Shown piece by piece: positions 16,310 to 25,752 of a DNA stretch of 64,000 bases (position 1 is the first letter of the stretch; the number at the start of each line of letters is the position of its first letter). Under the pieces are notes generated by a model that made no database searches, was not told where the DNA came from, and saw only the letters and a program-made list of their open reading frames with translations. Position numbers and translations under genes: made by a program. Origin of the DNA: Streptomyces olivaceus (GTDB lineage Bacteria; Actinomycetota; Actinomycetes; Streptomycetales; Streptomycetaceae); assembly GCF_000721235.1 (NCBI RefSeq), contig NZ_JOFH01000006.1:124001-188000 (forward strand), written 5' to 3'.

Positions 16310-17760
16310 AGCTCGAACTCCTGCTGTACGGCGAGGGCGGGGGCAGTGGTCGGTTCAGGGGCGGTCACATCGGCGACGCGCTGAGCGGGCGGCTTGGCCG
16401 CGGTCTTACGGGCCCGCTTGGGCTTGGGTTGCGCGGCGCGCTCGGCTGCGATGCGGGCGAGCAGCCGGGGGGCTGGCTCGTCTTTTGAATCCTGCGGCAC
16501 CAGGCATCCGTTGAAGGCGGTGCGCAGGAGTGCGCGACGAAGCCCGTCCGACCGCTTCCTCGCACGGTCCAGCTCCGCAGAGAGACGGGAGACTCGGTCG
16601 AACTGCTCCTGCACTTCAGCGACGACCCGCTTCTGAGCGTCCAGGGACGGAACGGGGATTCGGAAGTTTTCAATCGCCGATTGATCGATTTTCGGCATGG
16701 AACCGGCGAGCCCTTTAGCACGAGACTTGAAGTACGAACGCCCATCGCGACTCTGTAGAACCAGAGTCGCGTACTCGGGGAGAACGCCCTCGCATACTCG
16801 AACACGGATCAGCAAGTCCGGAAAAATGGCCCACCCGTTATCCCCGGCATACATAGCGGCTGTTCCGACCAGGTCTGGTGTATTCGACCTCTGGACGAGA
16901 ATGTCCCCCCTGGTCAGCCACAAGTCACGCACTCGATGCGGGTCGGCGACCGTCAGCTTCGTGTTCTCGTCGCTGAAGTCTCCCTGTGTAACGGCTGTCA
17001 GGTTGAGTGTGCGAATCCCGCCCGGGTCTGTGGTCGCCTTCGCCGAATGCCCATTGCGCAGCGGCTCTTTCAGAACATCAGCGAGCCGCCTGACGGGCGA
17101 ATCGCCGACGCTCTCCAGCGCTGCCGACAGGGCCGCCGCCCTCAGTCCTCGCACACGCCGAGAACTGGCTTCGACACTGACGACAGCGGCGTCCAAGCGC
17201 GACAACTGCTCTTCCAACATCTCAACGATCCGCCACTGCTCTGCGAGCGGGGGCACGGGAACAGGGATCGACCGCATCGCCGCCAGCCCCAGACGGGGCC
17301 TACCCACGCCCTTGATCAGCGCACTTGTACGAACCTGCGTCTGCGGCGCGCGCAGCGCATAGTAGACCCACTTGGTCACCACCGCAGGGTGCAGTCTCGC
17401 CCGAATCACGTCCGCCTTGACGATGGCCGGCTCATCTAGTTTCGGAAGGATCGCTACACGAGGCAGCGTCTCCCCCAGCGATGCGAGAAGCAGATCTCCC
17501 TCAGCGGCTTCGTGAGCCCGAAGACTCTCGAAGTGGGCAAGATTGATATAGGCCCGCTCATCTCGGAACTGGCCGTCACCGATGTTCTGAAGCCGGAGGA
17601 CGCGCGCACCGCTATCCGTATAGTGAGCGGATTTCAGGTTGGAGCCGAACGGGCCATCCGTTATGGCACGTGGCTCACACGCCAGGAGGTCCTCCAACGT
17701 GCTCCAAACCCACCCCGCCGGAAGATCCCTCTCCCCGTCCACGTCACCGCTCTCGCTCAA
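16306..17760 (-). CDS. hsdS: Type I restriction-modification system, specificity subunit
   Basis: 484 residues. Two target-recognition domains are each followed by a conserved helical region: VPPLAEQWRIVEMLEEQLSRLDAAV near the middle and VPSLDAQKRVVAEVQEQFDRVSRL near the end. The two domains read two half-sites separated by a spacer set by the helices. A basic, Ala/Pro-rich tail follows. It starts at TTG 17760, overlapping the hsdR stop as TTGA. GC is visibly lower than in neighbours, as often seen for laterally exchanged specificity genes. The recognition sequence cannot be predicted by eye. Confidence 0.95.
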   Translation of the reverse strand: MSESGDVDGERDLPAGWVWSTLEDLLACEPRAITDGPFGSNLKSAHYTDSGARVLRLQNIGDGQFRDERAYINLAHFESLRAHEAAEGDLLLASLGETLPRVAILPKLDEPAIVKADVIRARLHPAVVTKWVYYALRAPQTQVRTSALIKGVGRPRLGLAAMRSIPVPVPPLAEQWRIVEMLEEQLSRLDAAVVSVEASSRRVRGLRAAALSAALESVGDSPVRRLADVLKEPLRNGHSAKATTDPGGIRTLNLTAVTQGDFSDENTKLTVADPHRVRDLWLTRGDILVQRSNTPDLVGTAAMYAGDNGWAIFPDLLIRVRVCEGVLPEYATLVLQSRDGRSYFKSRAKGLAGSMPKIDQSAIENFRIPVPSLDAQKRVVAEVQEQFDRVSRLSAELDRARKRSDGLRRALLRTAFNGCLVPQDSKDEPAPRLLARIAAERAAQPKPKRARKTAAKPPAQRVADVTAPEPTTAPALAVQQEFEL

Positions 17761-20700
17761 GCCAGTTCCTGATTCAGCTCATCCAACAGTTCCAACGCCC
17801 GGTCCTTGTCGCCGAAGGCCTTCATGAACCCCCGACCACCACCCCGCTCCGAGAACGGGGCCACGGAGAACTCACCGGGCTCCATACCGACGTCGGCCGC
17901 GATGGCGTTCTTTATGCGCTCCAGCCACCACAGCTGGTCCTCGGTGAACAGCACGCCCGCCTGCCGCTGCCGGAGCAGCCAGCCCTCGAAGCGCTCCTCG
18001 ACCACCGTACGGTACGGCGTCAGCTCGTCGTCCGCGCCGAGCTCGAAGCGGATGATCCGGATGAGGTCGCCCAGCCCCGCTTCCTTGCCGGGGCCGGCCG
18101 TGGCCCTGCCGAGCTCTGTGTAGTGGTCCCACAGGACACCCGTCGTCCAGGAACGGTTCGTCGCGCGGATACGGCCGGCCAGTTCGCGCAGGGCGGCCCT
18201 CGCCTCGCTCGGCGCGAGCCGGACCCCGCTGCCGAGGGCGACCTGGATCGCGGCGTTCTGGTCCCGCTGCTCCTTCTCCAGCAGTGAGTTCCAGTCGGCG
18301 AGTTCCTTGGCCGCGCGCTCCTCCCTGGGGATCTCGCGCAGCTCGGTGATCTTCACCTCGGTCGTCTCGTCGTAGGTGAGATCCTGCTGGTGGCGGATCT
18401 CCAGGATCAGCTTGCGCAGTTCGGGGCGGGCGGTGAGCGGGGCGATCGCGTCGTGGACGAGTTGCCGGGCCTGCTCGGGGCCGCCCTCGTGCCGGGCCTG
18501 GTCCTGGGTGTCGACGTCCACCGCGTCGGTGATGCGGCGGGCCAGGTCGGCCAGGCTCGTACCGCCGGACGCCTCGGCGATGAGGGACCGTTCCTCCGTG
18601 CCGAGCTGGCGGTCGATGCGGGCCAGGCGGCGGGCCAGGGTCTCCGCCTCGTCGGCGGTCAGGGAACGGGTGCCGGCCTTGTCGAGGAGCTTGGCGAGGG
18701 GGATGCCGCGCTGGGCGCCGGCCGGAATCAGCGGGCGGGCGTCGACGAGCGGGGAGTCGGTGACGCCGACCGCGTCGATGACGACGAAACGGTCCTTCCT
18801 GAGGTCGGCCGCCGCCTCCGGGGTGACCGCCTTCAGCTCGTCCGCGTCGATGGAACGGGCCCCTCTGCCCTTCATCTGCTCGAACATGACGGGGCTCTTC
18901 ACCGACCGCAGGAAGATCACGCACTCCAGCGGCTTCACGTCCGTGCCGGTGGCGATCATGTCGACGGTGACGGCGATCCGCAGCCGGGGCGAGTTGCGGA
19001 GGTCGTTGATCAGGGCCTCCGGGTCGTCGCCGTTGTCCCGGGACCGGTAGGTGATCTTCTTGGCGAACTCGTCGCCCCGGCCGAAGACCTCCTTGGCCTG
19101 CTTGAGGACCTCGTCGGCGTGGTCGTCGTAGGGCCCGGCGAAGACCAGGGTCTTCGGGAGGTCGGCGCGGCCCGGGAACCAGCGCCGCCAGTTGTCCCGG
19201 TAGAGGGTCAGGACGGCGCGGACCTCGTCCTCGGTGATGACCGTGCGGCCGATCTGCGGGGCGGTGTAGGTGAAGTCCTCGTCGAGTTCCTCGTAGCGCT
19301 GGTCGCGGGTCTCCCGGTCGCGGATGCGGACCGTGGTACCGGCCTCGATGGTCGCGACGGCGCCCTCGTCCCGCAGGTCGGTCTTGACCCGTACGACGTC
19401 GAAGTCGACGTTGACGCCGTCGGCGACGGCCTGCTGGAAGGTGTAGCGGGAGACCTCGTTGTGGTCGAAGAAGCCCTTGGTCTGCCGGGTGGGCGTGGCG
19501 GTGAGGCCGACGAGGTGGGCGTCGAAGTAGTCCAGGACGCCCCGCCACAGGCCGTAGATGGAGCGGTGGCACTCGTCGACGACGATGACGTCGAAGGACT
19601 CGACGGGGACGTCCGGGTTGTACCCGACCGTGATCGGCTTGTCCGTCACGTAGGCGTTGTTGAGGGGTGAGGACCTCTTGTCCTCCTGGTCCTCAGCCGC
19701 CGGGGAGTCGTCCAGGGGGTCACCCTTGAGGAGGGCGTACATGCGCTGGACCGTCGAGATGACGACGGAAGAGGTCTCCTGGAGGCCGCCGCGGCCCAGC
19801 ATGTCGACGTTGTAGAGGTCGGTGAGCTTCCGGTTCTCGTCCGGGGTGCGGTACTTGTCGAACTCCGCGCGGGCCTGGCGGCCGAGGTTGTTGCGGTCGA
19901 CGAGGAACAGGATCCGGCGGGCCCCGGCGTGGCGGAGCAGGCGGTAGGTCTCGGTGACGGCCGTGAAGGTCTTCCCGGCCCCGGTGGCCATCTGGATCAG
20001 GGCGCGCGGCCGGTCGGCGGCGAGCGAGCTCTCCAGGCCGGTGATCGCCTCGACCTGGGCCATCCGCAGACCGTGGGTCTCCAGCAGCGGCATCGCGGTG
20101 CGCAGGGCGGCGCGGAAGGTCGGAGCGTCCGGGTGCTCGTCGGCGTACCGCATCCACGCCGCGAGGGTCTCGGGGCGGTGGAAGGCGAAGACCTCGCGTG
20201 AGCGGGCGTCCGGATCGGTGCGGTTGAGAAAGTAGGTCTCGATGCCGGTCGTGGCGTAGCGGAAGGCGAAGGGCTCGTCGCGACGCCACACGGCCATCGC
20301 GTGCTCTTTGAGTACGCCCGCCGCGTACCGCTCGTTCTGCGCGAGAGCCCCGGCGAGCGGGGTTCCCTCGCGCTTGGCCTCGATGACGCCGGCGATCCTT
20401 CCGTCGACGTAGAGGACGTAGTCGGCGCGGCCGGTGGCGAGGGTGAACTCCCGCACCGCCACGCCCGTGCCCGCCAGCGGGTTGGCGTCGGCCTTGTCCT
20501 GGACGTGCCAGCCGGCGCCGGTGAGCATCGCGTCGATCTTCTCGCGGGCCTGCACCTCGTTGAGCGGGGCGGGGCGCTGGGCCCGCTCCACGATGATGTC
20601 GCGGGTGGCGGTGGCGACGGGGCGGGGCCTGAGCCGCTCACGGTCGTACCGCTGCTGGTGTGCCGCGCGCAGATCGGTGATCTTGGCGCGCAGTTCGTCG

Positions 20701-21353
20701 AGCTGGGCGGCGTACGAGGCCTTGGCCTGCTCCGCGTTGGCGATGATGCGCTCGGCCTCCGCGCGGGCCCGGCGCTCGGCCTCCAGGCGGTCGCCGACCT
20801 CCGAGAGCTTCACGCGGGACTGGGCGAGGGTGCGCTGATGCCCCGCCAGCGCCTCGCGCAGCTCCGCGATCTCCTCGGGGTCGGTCTCCGGAGTCGGGGC
20901 GGGGAGCGTGGGCGGGACGAAGGCGGTCACGGCGCGGGTGCCGCCCATGGCCCGGTCGAAGAGGTCGCCCAGCTGCCAGCACAGCTTGAGGGCCTCCAGG
21001 GCCATGGTGGTGTCGAAGAGATGCTGGTGCGCGGCCTCGTTGCGGCCCCGGCGGAGCTGGTGGAAGGCGTCGCGGCTCCAGCCGCCGAGGACGTCCGCCC
21101 GGGTGAGCGCCTCGATGCGGTCGATCTGACGGGTGCCCGAGACACGCGTGCCCGTGCGGGTGACGAACTCCTCGGCCAGCACCTCGCCGAACTGCCCGGC
21201 GCTGACGTAGGCGGCGTTCGGGTTGGTCAGGACGGTCAGCTCGGCCTGGGAACCGTAGATGGCGAGCAGCGCCTGATACTCGTACAGGCGGCCGAAGTTG
21301 GGGGAGGCTTTCGCCAGTTCCCGGAGTCTTCTGTCCACACTGTCGTCGTCCAC
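17757..21353 (-). CDS. hsdR: Type I restriction endonuclease, EcoEI-like, with N-terminal HEPN/DUF4145-like domain
   Basis: 1198 residues. Residues 1-140 resemble DUF4145, a HEPN-family domain, and contain RNEAAH (R104 to H109, Rx4H). A coiled coil spans about 160-240. The nuclease domain follows with GRADYVLYVDG at 308-318 and EAK at 325-327 (PD-D/ExK type). The helicase has Walker A ATGAGKT at 456-462 and DECH at 593-596, then motif VTVDMIATGTDV and an EcoEI-type C-terminal domain. The enzyme translocates DNA and cuts unmodified invaders. GTG start at 21353. It is first in the R-S-M operon and appears full length. Confidence 0.95.
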   Translation of the reverse strand: MDDDSVDRRLRELAKASPNFGRLYEYQALLAIYGSQAELTVLTNPNAAYVSAGQFGEVLAEEFVTRTGTRVSGTRQIDRIEALTRADVLGGWSRDAFHQLRRGRNEAAHQHLFDTTMALEALKLCWQLGDLFDRAMGGTRAVTAFVPPTLPAPTPETDPEEIAELREALAGHQRTLAQSRVKLSEVGDRLEAERRARAEAERIIANAEQAKASYAAQLDELRAKITDLRAAHQQRYDRERLRPRPVATATRDIIVERAQRPAPLNEVQAREKIDAMLTGAGWHVQDKADANPLAGTGVAVREFTLATGRADYVLYVDGRIAGVIEAKREGTPLAGALAQNERYAAGVLKEHAMAVWRRDEPFAFRYATTGIETYFLNRTDPDARSREVFAFHRPETLAAWMRYADEHPDAPTFRAALRTAMPLLETHGLRMAQVEAITGLESSLAADRPRALIQMATGAGKTFTAVTETYRLLRHAGARRILFLVDRNNLGRQARAEFDKYRTPDENRKLTDLYNVDMLGRGGLQETSSVVISTVQRMYALLKGDPLDDSPAAEDQEDKRSSPLNNAYVTDKPITVGYNPDVPVESFDVIVVDECHRSIYGLWRGVLDYFDAHLVGLTATPTRQTKGFFDHNEVSRYTFQQAVADGVNVDFDVVRVKTDLRDEGAVATIEAGTTVRIRDRETRDQRYEELDEDFTYTAPQIGRTVITEDEVRAVLTLYRDNWRRWFPGRADLPKTLVFAGPYDDHADEVLKQAKEVFGRGDEFAKKITYRSRDNGDDPEALINDLRNSPRLRIAVTVDMIATGTDVKPLECVIFLRSVKSPVMFEQMKGRGARSIDADELKAVTPEAAADLRKDRFVVIDAVGVTDSPLVDARPLIPAGAQRGIPLAKLLDKAGTRSLTADEAETLARRLARIDRQLGTEERSLIAEASGGTSLADLARRITDAVDVDTQDQARHEGGPEQARQLVHDAIAPLTARPELRKLILEIRHQQDLTYDETTEVKITELREIPREERAAKELADWNSLLEKEQRDQNAAIQVALGSGVRLAPSEARAALRELAGRIRATNRSWTTGVLWDHYTELGRATAGPGKEAGLGDLIRIIRFELGADDELTPYRTVVEERFEGWLLRQRQAGVLFTEDQLWWLERIKNAIAADVGMEPGEFSVAPFSERGGGRGFMKAFGDKDRALELLDELNQELA

Positions 21354-21472
21354 GCCCGCCCCTGGATCCTCGCCGCTCCCGATGGCCTCACTCTACGGAG
21401 CCTTGGCGCGGCGGGGCAGCAGAACAGGCCGACAGAGGCGCTACCGCCGCGTCCACGCCTGGCCCGGGGCCG

Positions 21473-21874
21473 TCAACCCGTCACCCCGATCACCACGCCG
21501 AGCCCCAGGAAGAGCAGGCCCATGGCCACGATGAAGAGGACGGGGCCGGTCATGTGGCGGCGGGTGAAGACGCGGGCCGCCTGGGGGTTGTGGGGGAGGT
21601 AGACCACGGGGACCTGGCGGCCGGTCGGCAGGCCCATCCCGGCGCCGCGCATGCTCGGCGTGAACTCCACGCGGTAGCCGTGCTGGTCGGCGAAGGCGAT
21701 GACCGGCGCCCAGCTGGGGCTGCTGCTCCTGGGCTCCTGCACCCGGACGTTGTCGACCACCATGCCGGTGGTGCGGATTCCGTGGCGGCGCAGCCGGCGT
21801 ACCCGGGCCGCGTCGTACAGTCCGGCCCACAGGAGCAGTACGCCGACCACGCTGCAGACCAGGGCGCCCATCAC
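21473..21874 (-). CDS. DUF3592-like membrane protein
   Basis: 133 residues with a membrane segment at each end (about 2-20 and 109-130). The extracytoplasmic or beta-rich middle reads GIRTTGMVVDNV...PVIAFADQHGYRVEFTPS...GRQVPVVYLPHNPQAARV, as in DUF3592. The function is unknown; the fold may sense or stabilise envelope components. Start is GTG at 21874 or the adjacent ATG at 21871, both with weak ribosome sites. It lies just outside the restriction operon, divergent in role but on the same strand. Confidence 0.75.
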   Translation of the reverse strand: MMGALVCSVVGVLLLWAGLYDAARVRRLRRHGIRTTGMVVDNVRVQEPRSSSPSWAPVIAFADQHGYRVEFTPSMRGAGMGLPTGRQVPVVYLPHNPQAARVFTRRHMTGPVLFIVAMGLLFLGLGVVIGVTG

Positions 21875-21982
21875 GGCGCCATCACGGTTTTCGGCATGTC
21901 TCGGTGCCTCCGTCTCCCCGGGATGCTTCGTGTCCGGGGAGAGGGACGACGCCGACGTGCCGGTCGGTTGCGGACGCGGAGA

Positions 21983-22177
21983 TCAGAAGCTGATGCTGCC
22001 GATCATCCCCGCGATGTTCGTCGTGACCTCGCTGATCGTGGGAGCGATCGTCGAGGAGGCCAGGTAGAAGCCGAGAAGCATGCACACCACCGCGTGGCCC
22101 GTCTTCAAGCCTGATTTCTTCACCAGCAGGAAGACGATGATCGCCAGCAGCACAACCGCCGAAATCGAGAGTGCCAC
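21983..22177 (-). CDS. Small two-helix membrane protein, conserved in Streptomyces
   Basis: 64 residues: one hydrophobic helix at 4-18 (SISAVVLLAIIVFLL), the basic turn KKSGLKTGHA, a second helix at 30-45 and a polar tail ending IAGMIGSISF. The strong ribosome site GGAGGTGA precedes the GTG start at 22177. The sequence looks like a widespread Streptomyces family without assigned function. It may belong with the neighbouring DUF3592-like gene, 108 bp downstream. Confidence 0.75.
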   Translation of the reverse strand: MALSISAVVLLAIIVFLLVKKSGLKTGHAVVCMLLGFYLASSTIAPTISEVTTNIAGMIGSISF

Positions 22178-22364
22178 GGCGGCTCACCTCCAATGGGCCC
22201 AGGGACATGGGGGGGTCGGTCGCAGTCAGAGCTTGGGGCAGGCAAATCCGCAGAGCGAGCACCTGGTTGATACCCACCATGCGTCAGTGATCATAACTAT
22301 CCGCACGCGCGCATCTCTCGGCGCACGGCCGCACAAGGGGGCGCATGGCCAATATGGTCGAGGT

Positions 22365-24491
22365 ATGACGACCGAGTCCGACTCCTTCCCCAAACGGCAC
22401 GCGCGCACCCAGCGGTTCACGCTCGGCGCGCCGCGTTCGTTCACCGTGGCACCCGACGGTTCACGGGTCGCCTTCCTGCGCTCCGGCACCGGTACGGACC
22501 GGGCCAACTCCCTCTGGGTGCTCGACGTCGAGGAGGGGGCCGAGCGCGTCGCCGCCGACCCGCGGGCCCTCCTGGGAGGCGCCGAGGAGCGCCTGTCGCC
22601 CGAAGAGCGGGCGCGGCGCGAACGCAGCCGTGAGGGCGGTGCCGGCATCGTCGGCTACGCCACCGACGCGGCGGTCGAGCTGGCCGCCTTCGCGCTGTCG
22701 GGGCGGCTGTACGCGGCGGAGCTGGGCTCCGGCAGCGTGCGTGAACTGGCCGCGCCCGGACCGGTGATCGACCCCCGCCCCGCCCCCGACGGGCGGCACG
22801 TCGCCTACGTCGCCCGGGGCGCCCTCCGGGTCGTGGGCGCCGAGGGGGACGGGGACAGGGCCCTGGCCGAGGCGGACGGCGAGGGCGTCGCGTACGGGCT
22901 CGCGGAGTTCGTCGCGGCCGAGGAGATGGGCCGCAACCGGGGCTTCTGGTGGAGCCCGGAGTCGGACCGGCTGCTGGTCGCGCGGGTGGACGACACGCCG
23001 GTCCAGCGCTGGTGGATCTCCGACCCGGCCCGTCCCGAACGTGATCCGCAGCGCGTGCCGTACCCGGCGGCGGGCACCCCCAACGCGGACGTACGGCTGT
23101 TCCTCGTCGGTCTCGACGGGGAGCGCACGGAGGTCCGCTGGGACCGGGCGCGGTACCCGTACCTGGCGCGCGTGCACTGGTCGTCGGCGGGCGCGCCGCT
23201 CCTCCTCGTACAAGCGCGCGACCAGCGCAGCCAGTTGTTCCTGGCCGTGGACACCGAGTCCGGGTCGACCCGGATGGTGCACGCCGACGAAGATCCAATT
23301 TGGCTGGAACTCTTCCCCGGCGCGCCCTGCTGGAGTCCGTCCGGGCAGTTGGTGCGGATCGCCGACGAGGGCGGGGCGCGCGTGCTCGCGGTCGGTGAAC
23401 GTCCGCTCACCGGAGCCCAGTTGCATCTGCGGGCGGTGCTGGACGTCGGCGCCGACGACGTGCTGGTCTCCGCGTCGGCGGGCGAGGAGGCGGCCGAGGC
23501 GGAGCCGGGCGAGGTGCACGTCTACCGGGTCAACGAACTCGGCGTGGAGCGCGTCTCCCAGGAGCCCGGCGTGCACACGGCGGCCCGCGCGGGAGGCGTG
23601 ACCGTGCTGGTCTCCGCGACGCTCGACCGGCCCGGGGCCCGGGCCCACGTGCTGCGGGACGGGAAGCAGACGGCGACCGTCGCCTCGTACGCCGAAGACC
23701 CCGGTCTGACCCCGCGCGTGACGCTCACCCAGGGGGGCGCACGCCGCGTCCCGTGCGCCGTGCTTATGCCGACGGACTACCACGGTGACACCCCCCTTCC
23801 CGTACTCCTGGACCCCTACGGTGGCCCGCACGGTCAGCGGGTGGTCGCCGCGCACAACGCCCACCTCACCTCGCAGTGGTTCGCCGACCAGGGGTTCGCG
23901 GTGGTCGTCGCCGACGGGCGCGGCACTCCCGGGCGCTCCCCCGCCTGGGAGAAGTCCGTCAGGGACGACATCGCCGCCGTCGTGCTCCAGGACCAGGTGG
24001 ACGCGCTGCACGCGCTCGCCGCCGACTTCCCGCTGGATCTGGACCGGGTCGCGATCCGGGGCTGGTCCTTCGGGGGCTATCTGGCCGCCCTGGCGGCGCT
24101 GCGCCGGCCGGACGTCTTCCACGCCGCCGTCGTCGGCGCTCCGGTCACCGACCTGCGGCTCTACGACACCCACTACCAGGAGCGGTATCTCGGCGACCCC
24201 GCCGAGCGGCCCGAGGTCTACCGCCGGAACTCGGTGATCGACGACGCGGGCCTGGTCGACGCGGCCGAGCCGCACCGGCCCATGATGGTGATCCACGGGC
24301 TGGCCGACGACAACGTGGTGGTCGCGCACTCCCTGCGGCTGTCCTCGGCCCTGCTCGCGGCCGGCCGCCCGCACGAGGTGCTGCCGCTGTCCGGCGTCAC
24401 CCACATGACCCCGCAGGAGTCGGTCGCCGAGAACCTGCTGCGGCTGCAGGTGGACTTCCTCAAGCGGTCGCTGCCGGCACCGAAGCGGTAG
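22365..24491 (+). CDS. S9 family (dipeptidyl peptidase IV-like) serine peptidase
   Basis: 708 residues. An N-terminal beta-propeller (RSFTVAPDGSRVAFLRSG..., DPRPAPDGRHVAYVARG) is followed by an alpha/beta-hydrolase domain. The catalytic triad is Ser568 in GWSFGGY, Asp648 in HGLADDNV and His680 in GVTHMT. It would release dipeptides or cleave short peptides. There is no signal peptide, so it is probably cytosolic and could act on peptides brought in by the adjacent importers. The ATG at 22365 is very close to GAGG, so a leaderless or weakly led start is possible. Convergent with the ABC operon. Confidence 0.9.
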   Translation: MTTESDSFPKRHARTQRFTLGAPRSFTVAPDGSRVAFLRSGTGTDRANSLWVLDVEEGAERVAADPRALLGGAEERLSPEERARRERSREGGAGIVGYATDAAVELAAFALSGRLYAAELGSGSVRELAAPGPVIDPRPAPDGRHVAYVARGALRVVGAEGDGDRALAEADGEGVAYGLAEFVAAEEMGRNRGFWWSPESDRLLVARVDDTPVQRWWISDPARPERDPQRVPYPAAGTPNADVRLFLVGLDGERTEVRWDRARYPYLARVHWSSAGAPLLLVQARDQRSQLFLAVDTESGSTRMVHADEDPIWLELFPGAPCWSPSGQLVRIADEGGARVLAVGERPLTGAQLHLRAVLDVGADDVLVSASAGEEAAEAEPGEVHVYRVNELGVERVSQEPGVHTAARAGGVTVLVSATLDRPGARAHVLRDGKQTATVASYAEDPGLTPRVTLTQGGARRVPCAVLMPTDYHGDTPLPVLLDPYGGPHGQRVVAAHNAHLTSQWFADQGFAVVVADGRGTPGRSPAWEKSVRDDIAAVVLQDQVDALHALAADFPLDLDRVAIRGWSFGGYLAALAALRRPDVFHAAVVGAPVTDLRLYDTHYQERYLGDPAERPEVYRRNSVIDDAGLVDAAEPHRPMMVIHGLADDNVVVAHSLRLSSALLAAGRPHEVLPLSGVTHMTPQESVAENLLRLQVDFLKRSLPAPKR

Positions 24492-24495
24492 CGGC

Positions 24496-24511
24496 CCCGC
24501 TCCGAAGCGGG
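24496..24511 (+). terminator. Short hairpin after the S9 peptidase
   Basis: CCCGCT/AGCGGG stem with a 4-base loop, five bases past the stop codon. It is modest in strength and a candidate terminator for the plus-strand gene. Confidence 0.45.
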
Positions 24512-24634
24512 ACCCCGTGCGGGCCTGCGCGTCACCCGTACGGCAACGGGCTTAACACGCGGGCAACTTCGGCGAAGCCGCTCCGATATACGGACGCGTG
24601 AGGCTGTTCCGCGTACGGCCGTGCGGGTGCCGTA

Positions 24635-24667
24635 AGCGGGCCGGGGAACCTGTCTCCCCGGCCCGCT
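24635..24667 (-). terminator. Strong hairpin terminator of the peptide-importer operon
   Basis: Perfect 13-bp arms (24635-24647 and 24655-24667) with a 7-base loop, touching the last base of the stop codon of the final ATPase gene. A short T-run follows on the plus strand, so it may act in both directions between the convergent units. Confidence 0.8.
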
Positions 24668-25752
24668 CATTTTCCGAAGCGGTCCCCGGACGACCGATGG
24701 GGACCCTCGCCGGGCTCCTCCGGCGGGACCACCTGCTTCTCCTCGGCGAAGTGGCAGGCCGAGTCGTGGGCCGCGGGGCCGGAGACGGAGCGGAACTCGG
24801 CGGGGACCGCCAGGGCCGGCACCTCCAGGGCGCACCGCTCCCGCGCCTTCCAGCACCGGGTGCGGAAGCGGCAGCCGGAGGGGATGTTGGTCGGGGAGGG
24901 GACGTCACCGGCCAGGATGATCCGCTCGCGGTGCTCCCGGGCCTGCGGGTCGGGCACCGGCACGGCGGAGAGCAGCGCCTGCGTGTAGGGGTGGGTCGGG
25001 TGGTCGTAGATCTCCGCGTCCCGGCCCGTCTCCACGATGCGCCCCAGGTACATCACGCCGACCCGGTCCGAGATGTGCCGGACGATCGAGAGGTCGTGGG
25101 CGATGAAGATGTAGGACAGGTCGAACTCGCTCTGGAGGCGGGCGAGGAGGTTGATGACCTGGGCCTGGACCGAGACGTCGAGGGCGGAGACCGGCTCGTC
25201 GGCGACGATGATCTCCGGGCGCAGCGCCAGGCCCCGCGCGATGCCGATGCGCTGGCGCTGGCCGCCGGAGAACTGGTGGGGGTAGCGGTTGATGTACTCC
25301 GGGTTCAGGCCGACCACGTCCAGCAGGTCCTGGACCCGCCCCCGCCGGTCGCCCTTCGGGGCCACCTCGGGGTGGATGTCGTACGCCTCGCCGATGATGT
25401 CGCCGACGGTCATGCGGGGGTTGAGGGAGGTGTAGGGGTCCTGGAAGACCATCTGGATGTTGCGGCGCACGGACTTCAGCGCCCGCCCCGACAGGCGGGT
25501 GATGTCCTCGCCCCGGTAGCGGATCTCGCCCGCCGTCGGCCGTTCCAGGTTGACCAGCATCTTGGCGACCGTGGACTTGCCGCAGCCGGACTCGCCGACG
25601 ATGCCGAGGGTCTCGCCGCGGGCCAGTTCGAAGTCCACGCCGTCGACGGCCTTCACCGCGCCGACCTGCTTCTTGAGGAGGATGCCGGAGGTCAGCGGGT
25701 AGTGCTTGACCAGACCGCGGACTTCGAGGAGTGGCTCGGTGGTCTCAGGCAT
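24667..25752 (-). CDS. Peptide ABC importer, ATP-binding protein (OppF/DppF type)
   Basis: 361 residues. Walker [10 protein letters not shown]-loop [11 protein letters not shown], signature FSGGQRQR and Walker [13 protein letters not shown] are all present. The C-terminal oligo_HPY region [13 protein letters not shown]...[14 protein letters not shown] carries the cysteines of this subfamily. It pairs with the preceding OppD-type ATPase to power uptake. It overlaps that gene by eight bases and is the last gene of the operon, which ends in a strong hairpin. Confidence 0.92.
   Translation of the reverse strand: MPETTEPLLEVRGLVKHYPLTSGILLKKQVGAVKAVDGVDFELARGETLGIVGESGCGKSTVAKMLVNLERPTAGEIRYRGEDITRLSGRALKSVRRNIQMVFQDPYTSLNPRMTVGDIIGEAYDIHPEVAPKGDRRGRVQDLLDVVGLNPEYINRYPHQFSGGQRQRIGIARGLALRPEIIVADEPVSALDVSVQAQVINLLARLQSEFDLSYIFIAHDLSIVRHISDRVGVMYLGRIVETGRDAEIYDHPTHPYTQALLSAVPVPDPQAREHRERIILAGDVPSPTNIPSGCRFRTRCWKARERCALEVPALAVPAEFRSVSGPAAHDSACHFAEEKQVVPPEEPGEGPHRSSGDRFGK

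Noticed and set aside
8438..21353. Integrative element with attachment sites
   Set aside because: No integrase, excisionase, tRNA gene or direct repeats at the edges could be found, so only an accessory island is claimed.
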